A stretch of DNA of 64,000 nt from Prevotella melaninogenica (GTDB taxonomy: Bacteria; Bacteroidota; Bacteroidia; Bacteroidales; Bacteroidaceae), in the NCBI RefSeq assembly GCF_018128065.1, contig NZ_CP072360.1:1244501-1308500 (forward strand). Direction: 5' to 3'. The position numbers and the translations under genes were made by a program. Shown here in pieces: positions 55,255 to 63,099 of this stretch; positions within the stretch are counted from its first letter, which is position 1, and each line of letters begins with the position of its first letter. The notes under the pieces were generated by a model. That model saw only the letters and a list, made by a program, of their open reading frames with translations, was not told the origin of the DNA and did no database searches.

Positions 55255-56256
55255 ATGAAGACATTCTCAATCATAAAGCTAACTAACCTCTCTCCCATTC
55301 ATATAGGAATGGGTAGAGAGACTACAGATTGTTCTGCGCACACGCTACATTCAGATACTCTCTCTGCAGCATTGGCAGCTATGCGGGTACAAATTAAAGG
55401 CCCTAAAGAAATTAAAGAGTTTATAAATTCTTTTTCTATCAGCTCAGCCTTCCCCTTTTGGGAAAACCATCTTTTTCTACCAAAACCGCAAGGCCGCCTA
55501 CAGGTTAGAATCAGAGAAAAAGAAGAAAGCCTAACACGTAAAATTCTTAAAGGAGTCCAATATATAGAAAGTAGTCTTTGGAGTCAACTAATTAAAGGAG
55601 AAGTAATTTATGTAGATCAAAATCAAATACACAAGAACCTGCTCTCTGGTTCAATGAATAACAGATCATTTCCTATTATCTCACGTTCACAAGTAAATGA
55701 GCGAGTTAGCGTATCACGGGAAAAAGGGAAAGATGCAGAACCCTTCTTCTTCGAGTGGGATTTTTATCACAATAAAGCTGGACTCTATGTTCTTACTGAT
55801 GCTAAAAAAGAATTACTCAAAGAATTATATGAGCTCTTCACCATACTCGGTGAACAGGGAATAGGAACAGACCGAAATATTGGTGGCGGCAAATTCAATG
55901 TTGAATATGGAGGGACATTAGAATTAGGGGAAACAAAAGAAAATAGTAACGGACAATTGCTTCTCTCACTCTATATCCCAACAGAAGAAGAGCTTCCAAA
56001 ACTCAACCTCAAGAACTCCCTGTATAGCATTTTACCTCGAGGTGGTTTTATGGCTGGTAGCTGTAATGAAAAAATTCGGCATATTCACAAAAAAAACATA
56101 TATATGTTCAATGTCGGTTCTTACTTCATTACAAAAGAGCAATTACAAGGAAAAGTCGTAGATTTACAGCCCACATGGAACAGTAACGAAATGCATCCTG
56201 TCTACAGAAGCGGATTACCTCTTAGTGTACCTATTAAAATATTAAACTATGAGTAA
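55255..56256 (+). CDS. csm4: Type III-A RAMP Csm4
   Basis: A 333-residue subunit that caps the crRNA 5' end and contacts Cas10. N-terminal IKLTNLSPIHIGMGRE and LHSDTLSAALAAM are RAMP motifs; the late segment LGEQGIGTDRNIGGGKFNVE and SILPRGGFMAGS match Csm4. A TTG six bases earlier is in frame but the ATG at 55255 lies right after the csm3 stop. Overlaps csm5 by 8 bases, a sign of coupled translation. Confidence 0.9.
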   Translation: MKTFSIIKLTNLSPIHIGMGRETTDCSAHTLHSDTLSAALAAMRVQIKGPKEIKEFINSFSISSAFPFWENHLFLPKPQGRLQVRIREKEESLTRKILKGVQYIESSLWSQLIKGEVIYVDQNQIHKNLLSGSMNNRSFPIISRSQVNERVSVSREKGKDAEPFFFEWDFYHNKAGLYVLTDAKKELLKELYELFTILGEQGIGTDRNIGGGKFNVEYGGTLELGETKENSNGQLLLSLYIPTEEELPKLNLKNSLYSILPRGGFMAGSCNEKIRHIHKKNIYMFNVGSYFITKEQLQGKVVDLQPTWNSNEMHPVYRSGLPLSVPIKILNYE

Positions 56257-57361
56257 AGTCAAAATAGATATCGTGAGCAGAGTTCATATTGGTTCTGGTG
56301 AAATTCTGCAATATGGAAGTGATTTCATAGATTTCCAAGAAGGGGGTGATAATTATGTAGGTATTATATCTCCTCGAAAAATAATGTCTCTGATAAAAAA
56401 TGATACAAAAGCATTAGACGCTTGGATAGCAACTATTGAAAGAAAAAAATCTATCATTGACTTTATGAAGACCTATGCTCCAAAAGCAATTACTGATGAT
56501 TATTGCTTCAGAATTGATCATACGTATGAAACTCTTAAAGAAAATGACACCCTCCAAACTTTTATTCATAACGGTTTAGGAGATCCCTACATCCCAGGGA
56601 GTTCTATCAAAGGTGCAATACGCACAGCTGTCCTATCCAATATTATCAATAAAAAAAATGAAGTGGAAAATCTTGTTAATCCTACAAGGATTAATGCAAA
56701 AGCTATAGAGCAGCACTTGTTAGGAGAAAATCCGAACAAAGATATATACCGTTTTCTCAAAATTGGAGATGCCGTTTTCGGTAATAATTATGAAAATATT
56801 GTAAGATTATTTAGTATTAATGAACGGGAAACAAACAGCTACTGGGATACATCTAAAAGCCAGTTGGTTGAAACATTGATGCCCAAAGATTCATCTGTCT
56901 GCGAAATAAGACTTGATTTAAAAGCTTATGGATACGCAAAAAAATATGTCCAAGAGCTACCAGAATGTATGTCATCACTCAATAAAATGTTCTCTACTAT
57001 CAATCAACATACAAAGAGCTTATTAGCTCATGAAATAAAATATTGGCAAGACCATATTAATAATCCAAATGCTGAAAACGTAGATAAATACATTAAAAAC
57101 CTGGAAATCATTATGGAACAGATACAAAAATGCAAAGACCCAAGTAAGACCTCCTGTATCCTACGTTTAGGAGCAGGATCAGGATGGCGATTCATTACTG
57201 GAGCATGGGCTGAAACATTTGAAAAATTCAACGAAAGTATTGTTCCTGTAGCACGTCCTCAAAATCAAAGATATAGTAATTACAGCTTTCCTAAATCAAG
57301 AAGGCTTGATAGTTCCTGTAAACCTTTAGGTTTCATACGTATGACATTATTAGAGGATTAA
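56249..57361 (+). CDS. csm5: Type III-A RAMP Csm5
   Basis: A 370-residue subunit at the crRNA 3' end of the complex. Motifs: IVSRVHIGSGEILQYGSDFI, NGLGDPYIPGSSIKGAIRTA (RAMP glycine loop), FLKIGDAVFGNN, and the late LRLGAGSGWRFITGAW typical of Csm5. Length is normal. It is followed after 3 bases by the CARF nuclease gene. Confidence 0.93.
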   Translation: MSKVKIDIVSRVHIGSGEILQYGSDFIDFQEGGDNYVGIISPRKIMSLIKNDTKALDAWIATIERKKSIIDFMKTYAPKAITDDYCFRIDHTYETLKENDTLQTFIHNGLGDPYIPGSSIKGAIRTAVLSNIINKKNEVENLVNPTRINAKAIEQHLLGENPNKDIYRFLKIGDAVFGNNYENIVRLFSINERETNSYWDTSKSQLVETLMPKDSSVCEIRLDLKAYGYAKKYVQELPECMSSLNKMFSTINQHTKSLLAHEIKYWQDHINNPNAENVDKYIKNLEIIMEQIQKCKDPSKTSCILRLGAGSGWRFITGAWAETFEKFNESIVPVARPQNQRYSNYSFPKSRRLDSSCKPLGFIRMTLLED

Positions 57362-57364
57362 GCA

Positions 57365-58484
57365 ATGAAAAAAAAGGTACATATAGCGCTTGTCGGAGGT
57401 CAAACTATGCCTGTTATTCTCGGCATAAAAGAAAGTTTTCCAGACGAAATCATACTTGTACATTCTGGAAAAAGTGAATCTGAGGCAAAACTTATAGAGA
57501 ACCTCTGTTCTGAAAAATGCTATCTTCAAGAATTTACACCAGTTGATTATGAAACTATCAAAGTTTCTGTTGACAAACTGTTACACAACCTTACTGGTGA
57601 TGAGATAACCATCAACCTATCTGGTGGTACCAAACCATGGGTTCTTTCATTTGCCTTACAAACACAAGGAATGAAGAATGTAACTCTACTATATATTGAT
57701 CAAAATAGTATATGCTACAACTATACCCAACAAAAAAATGGTCAAGTAAGGGTCTCAGTATGAAAGAATTAATGCAGTACAATGGTCAAATTGCAAAATC
57801 ACATTTCTTATTAGATGATTATACAGAAGATGACCTTGACACCTTACAAGAAATAAAAGCTATAAGGCAATATAACTTTAATGAATTCAATAGATTAACA
57901 ACACCAGGAAAAGATGGACAAAAAAAATAAACAATCAAAGTAAAGGAACACTTCAAACCTCCAATGGTTCATACATAGAATGGGACAAAAAAGAAAATTA
58001 CATAACTCTATCACTGAGTGGTAAATATGGATTTAAAGAAAACACATTTGAGTCCCCACACATTATGCAGATTGTTTTCAACTCGGGCTGGTTTGAATAT
58101 GAGGTTGCACAGATGATTAGCAAATGGAAATATGCCAAAGAGATTTGGTTAAACACCATTTATCCATATAATAATAAGTATCCCAAAAATGAGATAGACA
58201 TAATTGTCAATACAGGTTATAAACTTCTTATGATAGAGTGCAAGACCCAAATATATGACAACACAGATATTGATAAATTCAACACAGCTGTGAAAAACTA
58301 TGGTGGATTGGGATCTAAGGCACTCTTCATTACAGATGCAAAGATGAAACCAGAAGCTATAGAAAAATGTTCAGACAATCATATTCTCTCATTTAGTATG
58401 AAAGACTTTGAAGATCGACAGTCAGCACAAGTATCATTATTCCAACTACTTGACCAAGAACTTTTCTATATAAATACCAAATAG
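57365..58484 (+). CDS. Card1/Can2-type CARF nuclease, two frame breaks
   Basis: Three frames join into 373 residues when one A is added to each of two runs, A7 at 57732-57738 and A8 at 57920-57927. The N-terminal CARF domain (MKKKVHIALVGGQTMPVILG, the ligand loop INLSGGTKPWVLS near 82) binds cyclic oligoadenylate; a small middle segment follows; the C-terminal PD-(D/E)xK nuclease shows NEIDIIVNTGYKLLMIECKT (Asp, Glu, Lys of the active site). This is the layout and size of Card1/Can2, nucleases switched on by cA4 that cut DNA and RNA. Function therefore depends on the Cas10 GGDD site. Broken as it stands; see the homopolymer finding. Confidence 0.85.
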
Positions 58485-58495
58485 TAATAAAAATA

Positions 58496-59824
58496 ATGGC
58501 ACGAAAACTATTCATATCCGTTCTCGGAACGGGTCTATACGAAAAAAGTGTGTATACACAGGGAGACATCAGGTCAAGTGAAACAAGATTCATCCAACAG
58601 GCAACGCTTGAGTTGATTGGATGTAAAGAGACTTGGACGGAAGAAGACAGGATTTGCATCCTGCTCACAGACAAAGCGAAAGAATTAAACTGGGAGGTAT
58701 CATCACGCAAACATCCACATACGAAGGAGGAAATAGCCTACGAGGGACTGAACACCTTGCTCCAAAGAATGGATTTGCGCCCTCAGATTACCCCTGTATC
58801 AATCTGTGATGGGAAAAACGAGGACGAAATGTGGAAGATATTCCAGACTACATTTGAACAGATACAGGATGGGGATGAACTTTACTTCGACCTTACTCAC
58901 AGCTTTCGCTATCTACCGATGCTCATTCTTGTTCTTGGCAATTATGCCAAGTTCCTAAAAAACATACGCATAGCACACATTTCATACGGCAACTATGAAG
59001 CACGCAACGAAGAGGGGTCTCCTATCGTAGATTTGCTACCGCTGACTGTTCTTCAAGACTGGACCTTTGCTGCAGCCAATTTCCTGCACAATGGACGAAG
59101 CGAACAGCTGACGCAACTCACTCAACAGGTATTTAAACCAATCCTCCGCGACACAAGGGGAAAAGACCAACAGGCGCAGGCACTCAGGAAATTCTCAGAA
59201 ACACTGAACAATATTACCAATAATCTTCAAATGTGTCGTGGATTAAATATTACAGAGGATAAGGACATCTGCCGTCTGAAAGAATCTATCGATCAGTTAT
59301 CTGAAGACATCATTGCACCTTTAGTTCCTGTGGTGAAAAGGATAGAGCTGTCATTTACGAAGTTTATCCCAGACTCTAATATCCTTAATGGACTGCATGC
59401 TGCACAATGGTGCTACGACAACCACATGTATCAACAGTCAATAACAATTCTGCAAGAAACGATTGTAACCTATATCTGTAATAAAAATAAACTATCGGTA
59501 ACTGACAAAGATGCACGTGCTTTGGTCAATAAGGCTTTCTACATTGTATATGAAAAACTACAGCAGAATGATGAGAAATGGGAACTCCCGAACTATGGTA
59601 AAGGTAACGAGGCTAAAGACAAGGTGAGAGAACTTATTAAAGATCCTGACATAGAAAAACTATCCAGGAGCTTTAGCACAGCTTCAGGTGTACGTAACGA
59701 TTTCAACCATGCAGGATTCCGACCTAACCCGATGACTGCAGACAAGCTCGCACATAAAATTGAAGAAAGCATTAATAAAGTTCATAATATAATATTTGGT
59801 GATTATGTTCATCAACCTCTCTAA
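58496..59824 (+). CDS. Csx1/Csx2-type CARF-HEPN ribonuclease (TIGR02221-like)
   Basis: A 442-residue effector. The N-terminus MARKLFISVLGTGLYEKSVY and DGDELYFDLTHSFRYLPMLI (about residue 122) are the CARF domain of the TIGR02221 group, the likely sensor of cyclic oligoadenylate. A helical middle leads to a HEPN domain with the catalytic R-x4-H, R400-N-D-F-N-H405 in SGVRNDFNHAGF. It should act as a dimeric RNase once Cas10 signals. Base composition rises here compared with csm1-Card1. It ends 20 bases into the next gene. Confidence 0.9.
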   Translation: MARKLFISVLGTGLYEKSVYTQGDIRSSETRFIQQATLELIGCKETWTEEDRICILLTDKAKELNWEVSSRKHPHTKEEIAYEGLNTLLQRMDLRPQITPVSICDGKNEDEMWKIFQTTFEQIQDGDELYFDLTHSFRYLPMLILVLGNYAKFLKNIRIAHISYGNYEARNEEGSPIVDLLPLTVLQDWTFAAANFLHNGRSEQLTQLTQQVFKPILRDTRGKDQQAQALRKFSETLNNITNNLQMCRGLNITEDKDICRLKESIDQLSEDIIAPLVPVVKRIELSFTKFIPDSNILNGLHAAQWCYDNHMYQQSITILQETIVTYICNKNKLSVTDKDARALVNKAFYIVYEKLQQNDEKWELPNYGKGNEAKDKVRELIKDPDIEKLSRSFSTASGVRNDFNHAGFRPNPMTADKLAHKIEESINKVHNIIFGDYVHQPL

Positions 59825-60161
59825 CCACCCTTTCGCCTCTTGGTCATCCTCGCAGCTATCGGCTGCGAGGGAATATGGCGAACTGCAGGAAATTGCCTTT
59901 CCGAACATTGACCCGGAACTTAGCAAGGCTGCTGTACAGAAAGAGGCTGCAGCCTGTGTAACGATGATACTGGAGACCTACCCTACAGAAAACCTAACGG
60001 TGCACATTATGGGCGAACTTACTTTCTGCTACTATGCCGTCAGACTACTGAAGAAAGCGGGAATACGTTGTCTTGCATCTACAACGGAGCGCATTGTTGA
60101 GGAGACAGAAGACCATCAGAAACTTGTACGTTTCTCCTTTGTCCAGTTCAGAGAGTATTAA
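59805..60161 (+). CDS. Unrecognised 118-residue protein in the type III operon
   Basis: No firm family. It opens MFINLSNHPFASWSSSQLSA, followed by a GELQEIAFPNIDP turn, helices, then a core strand TVHIMGELTFCYYAVRLLKK, IRCLASTTERIV and a closing FVQFREY. The order (strand with a polar loop after it, a central HIMGE strand-turn, then a strand ending in STTER) suggests a compact Rossmann-like alpha/beta fold, as in CARF domains and small ring nucleases such as Csx15/Csx16/Csx20, but no such signature is certain. It overlaps csx1 by 20 bases and precedes the helicase by 18, so it is tied to the effector module. Start: ATG 59805 rather than the TTG at 59796. Confidence 0.6.
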   Translation: MFINLSNHPFASWSSSQLSAAREYGELQEIAFPNIDPELSKAAVQKEAAACVTMILETYPTENLTVHIMGELTFCYYAVRLLKKAGIRCLASTTERIVEETEDHQKLVRFSFVQFREY

Positions 60162-60179
60162 TCATTGCTATCAAAGAAA

Positions 60180-61625
60180 ATGACTGAAAAGAATGACAAG
60201 CAGATAGTTCTGACACCTTCCCAGCAACAGGCTTTCAATAAGCTGAAAAACTTTGTCAATGGGAGTAGTGCCATCACGTTCATCCTTACTGGATATGCTG
60301 GAACAGGAAAGACTACGCTGATGAAGACACTCATTGAATGGATAAATGAGCAGAACAAAGAATTCCAACTACTTGCCTCAACAGGCAGAGCAGCAAAGAT
60401 CCTCAGCAACAAGACAGAATGTGAAGCAAAAACAGTTCATAGTTGCATTTATACCTTTGATGATTTCAATCAGGATATCGAAAAGGTCGTCAACCGGATT
60501 GACGACTCAAAAGGTGTTGACGATACAGGACAGTTACTATTGCAATTTACATCAGTCTCAGCAAAGAATTCTGATTATGACCGCAAAATCTATATCATTG
60601 ACGAGGCATCTATGATTTCTGACTTTCCCGATAAAAACCCTACACAGGCTATATTTGGAACAGGAAGATTACTACATGATCTCATCAACTACGATTACAA
60701 AGGTTGTTTTATCTTTGTAGGTGATGCTTGTCAGCTACCACCTATTGCACAAGAGTTCTCTCCTGCGCTTGACAAGGAATATCTGGAGGATGTTCACAGA
60801 ATGAATGTTGAACGTGCTACGCTCAATGAGATTGTACGCCAGCAGGATGGTAATGACATTGTCGTCGCTGCTGCACGTATGCGCGCACTCTACCAGAATC
60901 CACCTCACGTGAAATGGGGAAAGTTCCCTTTCCGTGGTTACAAAGACATCGAGATACATCCTAACAAACTGTCGATACTCAATGCGTATATTAACAACGT
61001 AAAGCAGAACGGTTTTGAAGATGCTACCCTACTCTGCGGAAGCAATGCTGCTTGCAATACACTGACAAGTATTATACGCCCTGCACTCGGCTTCCACAGT
61101 TTATCACTTGAAGTAGGCGAACTACTACTTATCACACAGAACAACAATACGACAAGGCTCATGAATGGTGACCTCGTAAAGGTTATCTCCACAGAGCGGC
61201 GCATAAGACGTGCAGGACTCACCTTTCTGCAAGTTGAAGTGGAAGAAATAGTTAGCAAGCAAACTTTCTCTCTCCTTCTCATAGAAGACATTCTATATGG
61301 TAATATGACCAATCTTACACAAGAAGCTCAAAAAGCACTCTTCATCGACTTCTACCGACGAATGAAGAAGCAGCATATCAAACCCAAGACTGATGCCTTC
61401 AAGACAGCTATGTTTAACGACCCATACCTCAATGCTCTCCGTGCTGTCTATGGTTATGCCCTTACTTGCCACAAGGCACAGGGTGGAGAGTGGAAGGACG
61501 TGTATCTCGACATTCCTCGACACCTCAGCCACTCTCCGAAGCGTTCTGCCTATCAGTGGCTCTATACAGCTATGACGCGTGCCAGCAACCGGCTTCACGT
61601 AGCAGATGACTTTTTTATCGGTTAA
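60180..61625 (+). CDS. RecD/Dda-like superfamily 1 helicase
   Basis: A 481-residue ATPase. Motif I TGYAGTGKTTLMKTL (near 35), Ia LASTGRAAKIL, II KIYIIDEASMISD, III FVGDACQLPPI, IV-V region ALTCHKAQGGEWKDVYLD and VI YTAMTRASNRL are all present, so it should be an active 5'-3' type helicase of the RecD2/Dda/Pif1 group. It lacks RecD2's long N-terminal region. Such helicases are not a standard part of Csm complexes; its place between csx1 and cas1 suggests a role in adaptation or in clearing nucleic acids. An in-frame TTG at 60165 is less likely than ATG 60180. Confidence 0.88.
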   Translation: MTEKNDKQIVLTPSQQQAFNKLKNFVNGSSAITFILTGYAGTGKTTLMKTLIEWINEQNKEFQLLASTGRAAKILSNKTECEAKTVHSCIYTFDDFNQDIEKVVNRIDDSKGVDDTGQLLLQFTSVSAKNSDYDRKIYIIDEASMISDFPDKNPTQAIFGTGRLLHDLINYDYKGCFIFVGDACQLPPIAQEFSPALDKEYLEDVHRMNVERATLNEIVRQQDGNDIVVAAARMRALYQNPPHVKWGKFPFRGYKDIEIHPNKLSILNAYINNVKQNGFEDATLLCGSNAACNTLTSIIRPALGFHSLSLEVGELLLITQNNNTTRLMNGDLVKVISTERRIRRAGLTFLQVEVEEIVSKQTFSLLLIEDILYGNMTNLTQEAQKALFIDFYRRMKKQHIKPKTDAFKTAMFNDPYLNALRAVYGYALTCHKAQGGEWKDVYLDIPRHLSHSPKRSAYQWLYTAMTRASNRLHVADDFFIG

Positions 61626-61685
61626 AAAGACACAACTACAATTATCAAATTAGAAATAAAACAAGTACTATAATACTGCAAACTT

Positions 61686-62663
61686 ATGGAACTAATACTC
61701 AACACATTTGGTGTTTCACTCAATCGTGACAATGAAGGCTTTGTTATCAACACCCGTGATGGTAAACAACGCATACCAGCCGTAGGTATAGACAGCATAC
61801 AAATCAGCCGTGGTGCACAGATAACAAGTGATGCCGTTATGCTTGCCATAGAAAAAGAGATAGAAGTCATGTTCATGGACAAGACAGGAAAACCTATCGG
61901 ACGTATATGGAGTCCAAGATATGGTAGCATCTCTACCATCCGGAAAGGACAGTTGAACTTTACTTATTCTCACAATGCAGTAGAATGGATAAAGGAAGTA
62001 CTCCTCAAGAAGATAGAAAACCAACAGGCTTTAATGTTACTTTTTAACAATGGAAACCATCCCGAAGTAAAGACAGAAAAGAACATTGCACGGTTGGAAG
62101 ATTATCGTACTAAAATTCGCAAACTTGATGGCGAGATTGTTAACGACATAGCACCTATGTTACGAGGATGGGAGGGGCAGGCTTCACGTATATATTTTAG
62201 CACGATAAATACCTTCCTTCCTGAACAGTATCGATTCAGTGTCCGTTCACAACATCCTGCCCTTGATATTACAAATGCCTTCCTCAACTATGGATATGGT
62301 ATTCTCTACGGACGTATTGAAGGGGCACTTATAAAAGCAGGAGTTGACCCGTATATCGGTATACTACACCGTGATGATTACAATCGTCCTGTACTTGTCT
62401 ATGATATCATTGAGATGTATCGTATATGGGTTGATTATGTGGTTTATACACTTCTTGCACAAAACGTGATTACGGAAGAATTCTATTCTGTCCGCGAAGA
62501 CGGCTCTTACTGGCTTGAGGCATTAGGACGACGTGTACTCATACAATCACTCAATGACTATATGGACGAAGTAATAACCCAAAAAGGAGTAACGAGATCT
62601 CGCCTTACAATGCTCTCGCTTTATGTTCAATCACTTGCTCAAAAGTTTAAGGAAGAACTATAA
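61686..62663 (+). CDS. cas1: CRISPR integrase Cas1
   Basis: A 325-residue Cas1 for spacer insertion. Active-site elements: Glu in LRGWEGQASRIYFS (near 160), His in IGILHRDDYNRP (near 224) and Glu in LVYDIIEMYRIWVDY (near 240); NAFLNYGYGILYGRIEGALI is the family helix. No reverse transcriptase is fused. No cas2 follows: only a seven-codon frame (MKINIST) and then the flank of an integrative element. It lies 60 bases after the helicase. Confidence 0.95.
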   Translation: MELILNTFGVSLNRDNEGFVINTRDGKQRIPAVGIDSIQISRGAQITSDAVMLAIEKEIEVMFMDKTGKPIGRIWSPRYGSISTIRKGQLNFTYSHNAVEWIKEVLLKKIENQQALMLLFNNGNHPEVKTEKNIARLEDYRTKIRKLDGEIVNDIAPMLRGWEGQASRIYFSTINTFLPEQYRFSVRSQHPALDITNAFLNYGYGILYGRIEGALIKAGVDPYIGILHRDDYNRPVLVYDIIEMYRIWVDYVVYTLLAQNVITEEFYSVREDGSYWLEALGRRVLIQSLNDYMDEVITQKGVTRSRLTMLSLYVQSLAQKFKEEL

Positions 62664-63069
62664 AAAGCAAAAGCTATGAAAATAAATATTTCAACTTAGC
62701 CCAGCATATACCTTATACTTTCATTACATTTTTACCCAAAAATCTATCCCCAAGGTTCAAGAAAAGGCGAAATAGCGTGAATGATTTGTGAGTCAGTCGG
62801 TTCTGATTTTTAAGCCTTTCGGAGCAAAACCTCGAAAAGACGGGGTTATACCAATTTCGGACAGAGCAACGTTACCAAAACATTACCACCTCCTTTGCAA
62901 GTGAGGATTGGGAAAAGCGGTAACGAACAGCACAAAATCCGACCTGAACTTCGGGGATTACCTCCTGCAAAGGTACGTCGATGAAAAGAAACAGGCAAAT
63001 AAATTGCGGATTGTTTCTTTACCATTGAACGACAATGTTTTGCATAGCAACAAATAACCTGACAATGAA
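62664..63069. other. Gap between cas1 and the integrase, probable element end
   Basis: No gene and no CRISPR repeat. It holds an inverted repeat CGTTACC (62870-62876) / GGTAACG (62919-62925), and two related direct motifs ATTACCACCTCCTTTGCAA (near 62882) and ATTACCTCCTGCAAAGG (near 62957). These could be attachment-site or arm-type binding sites of the recombinase that follows. The element boundary cannot be fixed without the other end. Confidence 0.4.
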
Positions 63070-63077
63070 TAGTTTTG
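63070..63077 (+). promoter_or_regulatory. -7 element of the integrase gene
   Basis: TAGTTTTG, 22 bases upstream of the ATG at 63100. Confidence 0.5.
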
Positions 63078-63099
63078 TAAACCGTAAAAAGTCAGAGTT

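Noticed and set aside
62675..62698. The MKINIST mini-frame after cas1 as a cas2 remnant
   Set aside because: Seven codons show no similarity to a Cas2 N-terminus and are too short to judge.
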